The notes below the pieces were generated by a model. It did not search any database. It was not told where the DNA came from and was given only the letters and a program-made list of their open reading frames with translations. Shown one piece after another: positions 1-5,335 of a stretch of 14,840 nucleotides of DNA; position 1 is the stretch's first letter, and each line of letters begins with the position of its first letter. This DNA is from Agromyces sp. Its GTDB lineage: Bacteria; Actinomycetota; Actinomycetes; Actinomycetales; Microbacteriaceae. The stretch lies in assembly GCA_031178025.1 (NCBI GenBank), contig JAPSJU010000027.1:1-14840 (forward strand), in the 5' to 3' direction. A program made the position numbers and the translations under genes.

Positions 1-2
1 CC

Positions 3-143
3 GTGGGCTTCGGCGTGCTGACGCTCGATGACGAAGCCCAGGGCCTCGACCGTGCCGGCCTTCCCGGCTCGAAGGAGGACAAGGGCCGCGAGGCGGCCGA
101 AGCCGCGATCGCCACGGCCAGGGCCCTGCAGGCGCGGAGATAG
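3..143 (+). CDS. ribH: 6,7-dimethyl-8-ribityllumazine synthase, C-terminal part
   Basis: This is the last 46 residues of a gene that begins before the window and ends with TAG at 141-143. The reading VGFGVLTLDDEAQGLDRAG followed by LPGSKEDKGREAAEAA matches the conserved C-terminal end of lumazine synthase, including the FGVLT strand, the LDRAG segment and the GSKEDKG loop before the last helix. The enzyme condenses 5-amino-6-ribitylamino-uracil with 3,4-dihydroxy-2-butanone 4-phosphate in the penultimate step of riboflavin synthesis, usually as a cytosolic 60-mer or pentamer. The rest of the riboflavin operon presumably lies to the left, outside the window. The next gene starts only 9 bases downstream, so the two are probably co-transcribed. 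Confidence 0.9.
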   Translation: MGFGVLTLDDEAQGLDRAGLPGSKEDKGREAAEAAIATARALQARR

Positions 144-152
144 GCTGCACGC

Positions 153-509
153 ATGGACGTCCTGAGAATCATCCTGCTCATCGCCCACTTCGTCGGACTG
201 GCGATGCTGCTCGGCGGATTCCTCGTGCAGCAGAAGGCCATCGCGGGCGGCGAGGGCAGGGTGCTGCCCATCATGTGGCGCGGCGCCCTCGTGCAGCTCG
301 TCACCGGCCTGCTCCTCGTCGGGGTCATCGAGATGGGCGGGCTGTTCGAGCTGGACAACGGGCGGATCGCCGTGAAGCTCATCGTCGCGCTCGCCGTCGC
401 GGTGCTCGCCTTCCTGTACCGCAGGAAGGACCCCGCGCCGAGCTGGGCGCTGTGGACGATCGGCACGTTGACGCTCGCGAACATCGTCGTCGCCGTCGCC
501 TGGCCCTGA
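153..509 (+). CDS. Small four-helix integral membrane protein of unknown function
   Basis: A 118-residue protein made almost entirely of four hydrophobic segments, at about residues 4-26, 42-60, 71-89 and 98-117. Short polar loops separate them, and an Arg/Lys-containing turn (RRKDP) near residue 90 suggests a cytoplasmic loop. There is no signal peptide distinct from the first helix and I see no catalytic motif. The ATG lies 9 bases after the ribH stop with a weak purine stretch (ggaga) just upstream, so expression is probably by read-through from the riboflavin genes. Small membrane proteins directly after ribH are common in related actinobacteria, but I know no experimentally assigned role. 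A part in flavin metabolism would rest on position alone. Confidence 0.75.
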   Translation: MDVLRIILLIAHFVGLAMLLGGFLVQQKAIAGGEGRVLPIMWRGALVQLVTGLLLVGVIEMGGLFELDNGRIAVKLIVALAVAVLAFLYRRKDPAPSWALWTIGTLTLANIVVAVAWP

Positions 510-578
510 CGCCGTTCAGCGCACCACGGGCACCGTTCGTCGTGGCCGATTCGCACGCGATCGCCGTGGAACATAAAG

Positions 579-595
579 TTGTGCGGTTGCCACAA
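579..595. promoter_or_regulatory. Possible operator upstream of the MFS gene
   Basis: The 180-base gap before the transporter holds one small AT-richer spot. It contains TTGTG and CACAA as an inverted repeat with a 7-base spacer (579-583 and 591-595). A poor -10-like CATAAA sits at 572-577. The arms are only 5 bp, so this may be chance. Nothing else stands out in the gap. Confidence 0.22.
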
Positions 596-689
596 GCGAC
601 GATTCCCCTGCTCCGCGCCGCAGACCACGCCTGACCGACGTGCTCGTCGCGGGGCCGTTCCACTCGTTCCCCACGGAGTCTCGCAGGCG

Positions 690-2057
690 ATGTCCTCACC
701 CACCTCGACGGCCGCATCGGCCGCCCCCACCACACCAGCCAATCCCCGCAGCCGAGTCGTACTCGCAAGCCTCATCGGCACGACGATCGAGTTCTACGAC
801 TTCTACGTCTACGCCACGGCGGCGGTGCTCGTGTTCCCGCACCTCTTCTTCCCCACGGGGAACACGACGTCCGCCCTGCTGTCCTCCTTCGCCATCTTCG
901 GCGCCGCGATGGTCGCACGGCCGCTCGGCGCCGTGCTCTTCGGTCACCTCGGCGACAAGCACGGCCGCAAGGCCACGCTTGTCGGCGCCCTCCTCACGAT
1001 GGGGATCGCGACCTTCCTCATCGGCGTGCTGCCCACCTACACGGCGGTGGGATGGTTCGCCCCGATCATGCTCGTGATCCTGCGCCTCGCCCAGGGCTTC
1101 GCGCTCGGCGGCGAATGGTCGGGCGCAGCGCTCGTCGCGACCGAGAACGCCCCGGCGGGCAAGCGCGCCTGGTACGGCACGTTCCCGCAGCTCGGCGCGC
1201 CCATCGGATTCATCATCGCGAACGGGCTCTTCCTCATCATCGCCGCGCTCCTCCCCTCGGAGGACCCGACGATGCCGTCGCAGGCGTTCCTCGACTGGGG
1301 CTGGCGGATCCCGTTCCTGTTCTCGATCGTCATGGTCGCCGTCGGTCTCTGGGTGCGGCTGCGACTCGTCGAGTCCACTGCGTTCTCGAAGGCCGCCGAG
1401 CAGGGCAAGCTCGCCCGCCTTCCCCTCGCGACCGTCTTCAGGAGCCACTGGAAGCAGCTCATCCTCGGCACGTTCTTCATGCTCGCGACCTACGTGCTCT
1501 TCTACCTCATGACGACGTTCTCGCTGAGCTACGGCCGCGCCGCCGTGGAGCCCGCGGAGGACACGCTGCCGGGCCTCGGGTACTCGTACACGACCTTCGT
1601 GCTCATGCTCATCGGCGGCGTGGTGTTCTTCGGGATCTTCACGCTGCTCTCCGGGCCATGGGCCGACCGCTGGGGCCGTCGTCGCACGCTCATCTGGGTG
1701 ACGCTCGGCATCATCGTGTTCGGCCTCGTCTGGGTGCCGATGCTCAGCGCCGGCTTCTGGGGCGTCATGCTCTGGCTCATCGTCGGCTTCGCCCTCATGG
1801 GCATGACGTTCGGCCCCATGGGTGCCCTCCTGCCGGAGCTGTTCCCCACCAACGTGCGCTACACGGGCTCGGGAGTGTCCTACAACGTCTCGTCGATCCT
1901 GGGTGCCGCCGTCGCCCCGTTCATCGCCGTGGCGCTGTGGCAGGCGGGGGCCGGAAGCCCGTTCTGGGTGGGCGTCTACCTGTCGGCCATGGCGGTGCTG
2001 ACCCTCATCGCGCTGCTCGTCTCGACGGAGACGAAGGACGTCGACATGGACGCCTGA
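690..2057 (+). CDS. MHS-family MFS transporter (metabolite:H+ symporter)
   Basis: A 455-residue inner-membrane transporter with about 12 transmembrane helices. The start IGTTIEFYDFYVYATAA (residues 29-45), the loop 2-3 motif GHLGDKHGRK (85-94) and the segment RLAQGFALGGEWSGA (132-146) are hallmarks of the metabolite:H+ symporter family (TC 2.A.1.6), which includes ShiA, KgtP and ProP. The second-half copy of the loop motif is GPWADRWGRRR (322-332). Members import small carboxylates, shikimate or betaine/proline with protons, and the substrate cannot be read from the sequence. I chose ATG 690 because it is preceded by GGAG at 675-678 and the upstream in-frame residues look non-membrane and non-conserved. 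The gene stands alone and ends just before a strong hairpin. Confidence 0.9.
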   Translation: MSSPTSTAASAAPTTPANPRSRVVLASLIGTTIEFYDFYVYATAAVLVFPHLFFPTGNTTSALLSSFAIFGAAMVARPLGAVLFGHLGDKHGRKATLVGALLTMGIATFLIGVLPTYTAVGWFAPIMLVILRLAQGFALGGEWSGAALVATENAPAGKRAWYGTFPQLGAPIGFIIANGLFLIIAALLPSEDPTMPSQAFLDWGWRIPFLFSIVMVAVGLWVRLRLVESTAFSKAAEQGKLARLPLATVFRSHWKQLILGTFFMLATYVLFYLMTTFSLSYGRAAVEPAEDTLPGLGYSYTTFVLMLIGGVVFFGIFTLLSGPWADRWGRRRTLIWVTLGIIVFGLVWVPMLSAGFWGVMLWLIVGFALMGMTFGPMGALLPELFPTNVRYTGSGVSYNVSSILGAAVAPFIAVALWQAGAGSPFWVGVYLSAMAVLTLIALLVSTETKDVDMDA

Positions 2058-2068
2058 TCATGATCGGC

Positions 2069-2104
2069 ACGAGGGGGCGGATGCTGCGGCATCCGCCCCC
2101 TCGT
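2069..2104 (+). terminator. Strong hairpin terminator after the MFS gene
   Basis: A perfect 16-bp stem, ACGAGGGGGCGGATGC at 2069-2084 paired with GCATCCGCCCCCTCGT at 2089-2104, with a TGCG loop. It begins 12 bases after the transporter stop. No T-run follows, as is common for actinobacterial intrinsic terminators. Confidence 0.82.
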
Positions 2105-2132
2105 CGTTCGCGAGCGCGTCGCGCCAACCCCC

Positions 2133-2161
2133 TTCTGCGCTTCGGTGGTGCGGCGTACCAT
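2133..2161 (+). promoter_or_regulatory. Candidate promoter of the copper-binding protein gene
   Basis: TACCAT at 2156-2161 fits the actinobacterial TANNNT -10 box. TTCTGC at 2133-2138 is a weak -35 at a 17-base spacing. The predicted 5' leader would be about 68 bases. I looked for a copper-responsive (CsoR-like) palindrome around it and found none that convinces. Confidence 0.3.
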
Positions 2162-2235
2162 GTCAGCGAACAGGGCCGCCCGAGTCATCCGTCGGCACCG
2201 TCGACGCTCGGCCGCCCAGGGCGGATCATGCAGCG

Positions 2236-2661
2236 ATGAACATGACGATGGACATGATGAAGGGCGCGATGTCGTCGTCGGGCATGCCGATGCAGGGCAT
2301 GGATCCGATGGTGATGCAGGAGTGCATGGAGGCCCTCTCCGCATGCATGCAGGCGTGCGTGATGTGCGCCGATGCGGACGCGGGCGAGGGCATGGGTCGG
2401 TGCGGCGCGCTCTGCGCCAATTGCGCCGACATGTGCGACACGATGATGCGGATGATGCTGCGGGTGAGCGGCTGGGACATGCAGGTGATGTCGTCGATGA
2501 TGCAGTCGACCGTCATGATGATGCGCGCCTGCTCGGCGGAATGCCAGATGCACGCCGAGATGAGCGAGCATTGCCGCATGTGCGCGATGGCGTGCGATCA
2601 GGCCGTGGCCGCCATGGAGAAGATGATGGGCTCCATGAGCGGGGCGATGCCGATGGCGTGA
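2236..2661 (+). CDS. Met/Cys-rich DUF326-type four-helix copper-binding protein
   Basis: A 141-residue protein with 37 Met and 13 Cys by my count. The Cys lie at 30, 37, 41, 44, 56, 60, 63, 67, 99, 103, 113, 116 and 120, spaced every 3-4 residues along predicted helices. This is the pattern of DUF326 proteins, related to copper storage proteins (Csp), in which Cys line the inside of a four-helix bundle and bind Cu(I). The helices would be roughly 23-47, 54-77, 80-107 and 108-133. There is no signal peptide or Tat motif, so a cytosolic copper sink is likely. The Met-rich start (residues 1-31) and end (127-140) are richer than usual for the family. A weak GGGCGGA lies 10 bases before ATG 2236, and ATG 2242 is an alternative start. 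Copper binding is inferred from family and composition. Confidence 0.82.
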   Translation: MNMTMDMMKGAMSSSGMPMQGMDPMVMQECMEALSACMQACVMCADADAGEGMGRCGALCANCADMCDTMMRMMLRVSGWDMQVMSSMMQSTVMMMRACSAECQMHAEMSEHCRMCAMACDQAVAAMEKMMGSMSGAMPMA

Positions 2662-2671
2662 CCCTCGCGCG

Positions 2672-3022
2672 TCAGGCGGCGGCGACGCTGAACCGCGCGG
2701 CGCCGACCGCCACCACACCGTAGACGCCGTGGAGCGCGACGGGGTCACCCGCTGCGACCGCTCCGCCGAATCCGTCGTGGTGCCAGACGCTGCGCGCGTC
2801 GCCGTCGAGGGTGACGAGGGTCGCGAACCCCGCGTCGTCGACGTCGACGACGATGGCATCGAGCCACTTGCCCGGGGTCGCTGCGGCGAGGCGCTGCTGC
2901 ATCACGTGCAGACCGTGGCCGGGCCGGTCGCTCCGGCACTCCGATGCCCGCTCGCAGCCGCGCATGCCCGTGACCGCGCCCTGGTGCGGCGTGGTGGCGG
3001 CGTGCGGCTCGCGGTGCGACAT
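2672..3022 (-). CDS. Small uncharacterised protein, convergent to the copper protein
   Basis: A 116-residue protein I do not recognise. Residues 1-50 are Arg/His-rich and probably disordered, with Cys 22 and 29. Residues 51-116 (from TPGKWLDAIVVDVDD to AARFSVAAA) alternate polar and hydrophobic residues like a small beta-barrel. The start is well supported: GAGGAG lies 5 bases upstream of the ATG, and a promoter-like pair lies above it. The stop is only 10 bases from the end of the copper-binding gene on the other strand, so the two are convergent with no visible terminator between. The protein is not membrane-bound and shows no catalytic motif. The ribosome site, promoter and domain-like composition argue that it is a real gene, but its function is unknown. 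Confidence 0.62.
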   Translation of the reverse strand: MSHREPHAATTPHQGAVTGMRGCERASECRSDRPGHGLHVMQQRLAAATPGKWLDAIVVDVDDAGFATLVTLDGDARSVWHHDGFGGAVAAGDPVALHGVYGVVAVGAARFSVAAA

Positions 3023-3052
3023 GAGTGCTCCTCATCGGGGGTGGTTCGGGCC

Positions 3053-3081
3053 ACGATACGCCGGGCCATCGCCGCTGTCCC
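3053..3081 (-). promoter_or_regulatory. Candidate promoter for the minus-strand small gene
   Basis: Read on the minus strand, GGGACA (3081-3076) and TATCGT (3058-3053) are separated by 17 bases, giving a start of transcription near 3046 and a leader of about 24 bases that includes the GAGGAG ribosome site. The -35 matches TTGACA at four of six positions. Confidence 0.4.
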
Positions 3082-3093
3082 GGCGGTCGTCAC

Positions 3094-3162
3094 AGGAGGA
3101 AACACGTGTCGAGGGCGACATCCACCCGACGGGGTCGAGTCGCTCCTACGATGACGGAATGA
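3094..3162 (+). CDS. Putative 18-codon leader ORF overlapping the psuG start
   Basis: A perfect AGGAGG at 3094-3099 stands 6 bases before a GTG at 3106. The frame from that GTG runs for 18 codons, reading MSRATSTRRGRVAPTMTE, and stops with TGA at 3160-3162. That stop overlaps the psuG ATG (3159-3161) as ATGA. The arrangement is that of a leader peptide translationally coupled to the gene after it. The peptide carries four Arg in its first 11 residues and resembles nothing I know. The feature span includes the ribosome site; coding is 3106-3162. A competing view is that psuG is leaderless from the -10-like TACGAT inside this ORF, in which case the ORF would be incidental. Confidence 0.42.
   Translation, partial: RRKHVSRATSTRRGRVAPTMTE
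3147..3152 (+). promoter_or_regulatory. Possible -10 box for leaderless psuG transcript
   Basis: TACGAT fits TANNNT and ends 6 bases before the psuG ATG, which would put the transcript start at or next to the start codon. No -35 is recognisable. This conflicts with transcription beginning upstream of the AGGAGG at 3094, although both promoters could exist. Confidence 0.35.
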
Positions 3163-4076
3163 CCACTCCGCCCCAGGCCATCCGCATCGCGGGCGAGGTC
3201 CTGGACGCCCTCGCCGACGGCGCCCCGGTCCTCGCGCTGGAATCGACGATCCTCACGCACGGCCTGCCCCGGCCCAGGAACCTCGAGACGGCGCTCGAGT
3301 CCGAACAGCTCGTGCGCGATGCGGGCGTCGTGCCGGCGACGATCGGCGTCATCGACGGCGAACCCGTGGTGGGCCTGTCCCGGAACGGAATCGAGCGGCT
3401 CTGCACGGCCGAGGGGGTCGTCAAGGCCAGCGTGCGCGACCTCCCCATCGCCCGTGCCCGCCGCCTCGACGCCGGTACCACGGTCGCGGCGACGGCCTGG
3501 CTCGCCCATCGCGCCGGTATCCGGGTGATGTCCACCGGCGGGCTCGGCGGCGTGCACCGCGGTGCGAGCGAGACCTTCGACGAGTCGGCCGACCTGCCGA
3601 CGCTCGCCGGGACGCCCATCACGCTCGTGAGCGCCGGGGTGAAGTCCATCCTCGACATCGGGGCGACGCTCGAGCGGCTCGAGACCCTCAACATCCCGGT
3701 CGTCGGCTACCGCACGAATCGCTACCCGGGCTTCACCGTCGCCGACTCCGGTCACTCGCTCGAGTACCGCATCGAGACGCCCGCGGAGGCGGCAGCGCTC
3801 GCGCACGCCAGGGACGAGTTGGGGCTGGCGTCGGCGGTGCTCGTGGCGAACCCGGTCGACGCGGCGAAGCAGCTCGATCCGGCGCTCCACGATCGCGTCC
3901 TGGCGGAGGCGCTGGCAGCGGCATCCGCCGCGGGGGTCACCGGGCACGACTTGACGCCGTTCCTGCTCGACTTCGTGCAGCGCGCGACGGGCGGGCGGAG
4001 CCTCGAGGTCAACCTCGAGGTGTATCGCGGCAACGTGGCGCTCGGTGCGGAGATCGCGCGTGCCGTCGCCGCGTGA
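3159..4076 (+). CDS. psuG: Pseudouridine-5'-phosphate glycosidase
   Basis: A 305-residue cytosolic enzyme that reversibly splits pseudouridine 5'-phosphate into uracil and ribose 5-phosphate. ALESTILTHGLPRP (26-39) is the family signature and holds the acid/base Glu28. ITLVSAGVKSILDIGATLE (154-172) holds Lys162, the expected Schiff-base lysine. Lys89, Asp145 (metal ligand) and Asn285 also fall where the E. coli enzyme has active-site residues, as I remember that structure. STGGLGGVHRGA (125-136) and VGYRTNRYPGF (182-192) are further conserved blocks. The length is normal for the family. ATG 3159 is chosen because the conserved sequence begins soon after it and upstream in-frame residues make no sense. 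The kinase gene follows after 13 bases, giving a two-gene pathway. No dedicated pseudouridine transporter is adjacent. Confidence 0.93.
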   Translation: MTTPPQAIRIAGEVLDALADGAPVLALESTILTHGLPRPRNLETALESEQLVRDAGVVPATIGVIDGEPVVGLSRNGIERLCTAEGVVKASVRDLPIARARRLDAGTTVAATAWLAHRAGIRVMSTGGLGGVHRGASETFDESADLPTLAGTPITLVSAGVKSILDIGATLERLETLNIPVVGYRTNRYPGFTVADSGHSLEYRIETPAEAAALAHARDELGLASAVLVANPVDAAKQLDPALHDRVLAEALAAASAAGVTGHDLTPFLLDFVQRATGGRSLEVNLEVYRGNVALGAEIARAVAA

Positions 4077-4089
4077 ACGCAGACCGGTC

Positions 4090-4977
4090 ATGACGACGGG
4101 TGGAATGCTCGCCGTCGTCGGCGATCTCGTCGAGGACGTGGTCGTGTGGGCGAACGAGCCGGTGCGGCTCGCCACCGACACCTCGGCCCGGGTGTTCCGC
4201 GCCCGTGGCGGGAGCGGCGCCAACGTCGCAGCGCTCGCGGCGGGGCAGGTGCCGACCCGGTTCATCGGCCGGATCGGGGCGGATGCCGCGGGCGAGGCGC
4301 TCGTCGCGGAGCTGCGCTCGAGCGGGGTCGATGTGCGCGTGCAGCGCGAGGGTCGCACCGGCACCGTCGTGCTCCTCGTGGATGCGGAGGGCGAGCGCAC
4401 GATGTTCCCCGACCGTGCGGCTGCGGCGACGCTCGACGGCGTCGACGACGCCTGGCTCGACGGCGTGGCGTGGATGCACGTGCCGGCGTACGGCTTCGAG
4501 CTCGAGCCGATGCGCAGCGAGGTCGTGCGCCTGGCCGCGGAGGCCCGGGCGCGCGGGGCGCGCGTGTCGATCGACGCCTCCTCGACCGGACTCCTCGCGA
4601 GCCTCGGCGTCGACGCGGCGCTCAGGCTCATCCGGAGGACGGCTCCGGAGGTGCTCTTCGCCAACGAGGCGGAGGCCGAGCTGCTCGGGCTCGCGGGAGG
4701 CGGGGAGATGGCGGCGTCGGTCGCGCCGATCGTCGTCGTGAAGCACGGGCCGCTGCCGACCGACGTCATCGTCGGCGGCGACCTCGCCGCGCGAGTCGAC
4801 GTCGAGCCCGTTCCCGGCATCCGGGATCTGACAGGGGCCGGCGACGCGTTCGCCGCCGGGTATCTCGCAGCGACCCTGCTCGGGGCGGACGCCGCCGCCG
4901 CATGCCGTGCCGGGCACGACTGCGCGGCCTCCGTGCTCTCGCATCCCGGCGCCCACGCCACCGGCGCGTCAACCTGA
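4090..4977 (+). CDS. psuK: PfkB-family kinase, probable pseudouridine kinase
   Basis: A 295-residue sugar/nucleoside kinase of the ribokinase (PfkB) superfamily. The first signature is GGSGANVAALA (40-50). The second, near the C-terminus, is RDLTGAGDAFAAGY (245-258), with catalytic base Asp252 and the GAGD anion hole. VVVKHG (215-220) fits the nucleotide-binding strand. Family sequence alone does not fix the substrate, but position 13 bases after psuG makes pseudouridine phosphorylation the best call: it would supply the substrate of PsuG. Unlike some PsuK proteins there is no N-terminal HTH domain. ATG 4090 has only a weak ribosome site, so coupling to psuG translation is likely. In-frame GTG codons at 4045 and 4060 inside psuG are less likely starts. 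The 3' end overlaps the first operator of the next gene. Confidence 0.8.
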   Translation: MTTGGMLAVVGDLVEDVVVWANEPVRLATDTSARVFRARGGSGANVAALAAGQVPTRFIGRIGADAAGEALVAELRSSGVDVRVQREGRTGTVVLLVDAEGERTMFPDRAAAATLDGVDDAWLDGVAWMHVPAYGFELEPMRSEVVRLAAEARARGARVSIDASSTGLLASLGVDAALRLIRRTAPEVLFANEAEAELLGLAGGGEMAASVAPIVVVKHGPLPTDVIVGGDLAARVDVEPVPGIRDLTGAGDAFAAGYLAATLLGADAAAACRAGHDCAASVLSHPGAHATGAST

Positions 4978-4983
4978 GTTGCC
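4968..4983. promoter_or_regulatory. Upstream operator-like palindrome of the HTH gene
   Basis: GTCAAC, 4 bases, GTTGCC: one mismatch from the perfect palindrome further down. It covers the psuK stop codon (4975-4977) and the -35 box of the HTH promoter. Both sites start with GCGTCAAC, and their centres are 29 bp apart. Confidence 0.55.
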
Positions 4984-5008
4984 ATCGTCCGATCGCGTCA
5001 ACTAGGGT
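4979..5008 (+). promoter_or_regulatory. Promoter of the small HTH gene
   Basis: TTGCCA at 4979-4984 (-35) and TAGGGT at 5003-5008 (-10) are 18 bases apart. The -10 ends 7 bases before the ATG at 5016 and no ribosome site is visible, so a leaderless transcript is expected. This is the best -35/-10 pair in the window. Confidence 0.6.
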
Positions 5009-5013
5009 TGACG
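4996..5013. promoter_or_regulatory. Perfect operator-like palindrome over the -10 box
   Basis: CGTCAAC, TAGG, GTTGACG: 7-bp perfect arms around a 4-base centre. It overlies the TAGGGT -10 box, so a protein bound here would block the promoter. The adjacent HTH gene is the obvious candidate for autorepression, but that is inference. Confidence 0.6.
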
Positions 5014-5015
5014 GC

Positions 5016-5243
5016 ATGGATGATCGCACCCTGCGCACCGCCATCGCGGCGGCCGACGGCGACGACCCGTATCGGGCGCTCCGGGAGCTGCACCACGCGC
5101 GCGTCGAGCTCAACCGCGAGCTCGACCGGGCCGAGGCGGTCGCCGTGCGCCGCGCCCGCGCAGCCGGCTCGAGCTGGCAGCTCATCGCCCTCGCGCTCGA
5201 GGTGTCGAAGCAGGCGGTGCACAAGAAGTACGGGCGCGGCTAG
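5016..5243 (+). CDS. Small helix-turn-helix DNA-binding protein
   Basis: A 75-residue, highly charged protein. Residues 15-50 (DGDDPYRALRELHHARVELN onward) look like one or two long helices, possibly a dimerisation segment. Residues 49-73 (AAGSSWQLIALALEVSKQAV then HKKYGRG) form a classic helix-turn-helix, with SWQLIALALEVSKQAVHKKY as helix-turn-recognition helix. Such short HTH proteins occur widely in actinobacteria, often beside Clp-N-domain genes; none is present here. ATG 5016 sits just below a promoter overlaid with two palindromes, which suggests it controls its own transcription. The 38-base gap after psuK and its own promoter make it a separate unit, though it could also affect psuGK or the ABC gene. 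Targets are unknown. Confidence 0.78.
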   Translation: MDDRTLRTAIAAADGDDPYRALRELHHARVELNRELDRAEAVAVRRARAAGSSWQLIALALEVSKQAVHKKYGRG

Positions 5244-5279
5244 CGCCCAGTCCCGCCGCGTATGCTGCTTCCCGGCAAC

Positions 5280-5312
5280 GGCGCGGCATCCGAGCGGGCG
5301 CGGCATCCGCTC
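5280..5312 (+). repeat. 13-bp direct repeat and hairpin in the ABC gene leader
   Basis: GGCGCGGCATCCG occurs at 5280-5292 and again at 5297-5309, a 17-base period. The second copy lies inside a possible hairpin with arms GAGCGG (5292-5297) and CCGCTC (5307-5312). A -10-like TATGCT at 5261-5266 lies just upstream, without a good -35, so the repeats would be in the leader RNA. The core word GCGGCATCCG is common in this genome, so the duplication may be chance. Confidence 0.4.
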
Positions 5313-5335
5313 ACCGTGGCGACCAGGAAGAGAAG

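Noticed and set aside
524..545. CCACG/CGTGG inverted repeat after the small membrane protein gene
   Set aside because: The arms are 5 bp with a 12-base loop and no T-run, too weak to call a terminator in GC-rich DNA.
1052..2239. Plus-strand frame of 395 codons overlapping the MFS transporter
   Set aside because: It is out of frame with a clear 12-helix transporter and reads as Arg/His/Pro repeats. It also runs through the terminator hairpin.
2236..2661. Met-rich stretch as a simple ATG-repeat artefact
   Set aside because: Regular Cys spacing along helices, the stop codon position and the match to DUF326 show a real protein rather than repeat expansion.
3023..3158. Riboswitch in the psuG leader
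   Set aside because: No known riboswitch core or strong paired structure was seen. The leader ORF and a possible -10 box explain the region better.
3090..4985. Minus-strand open frame of 631 codons opposite psuG-psuK
   Set aside because: It has Ser/Ala/Arg/Pro-rich composition and no domain, and is fully antisense to two enzymes with intact active sites.
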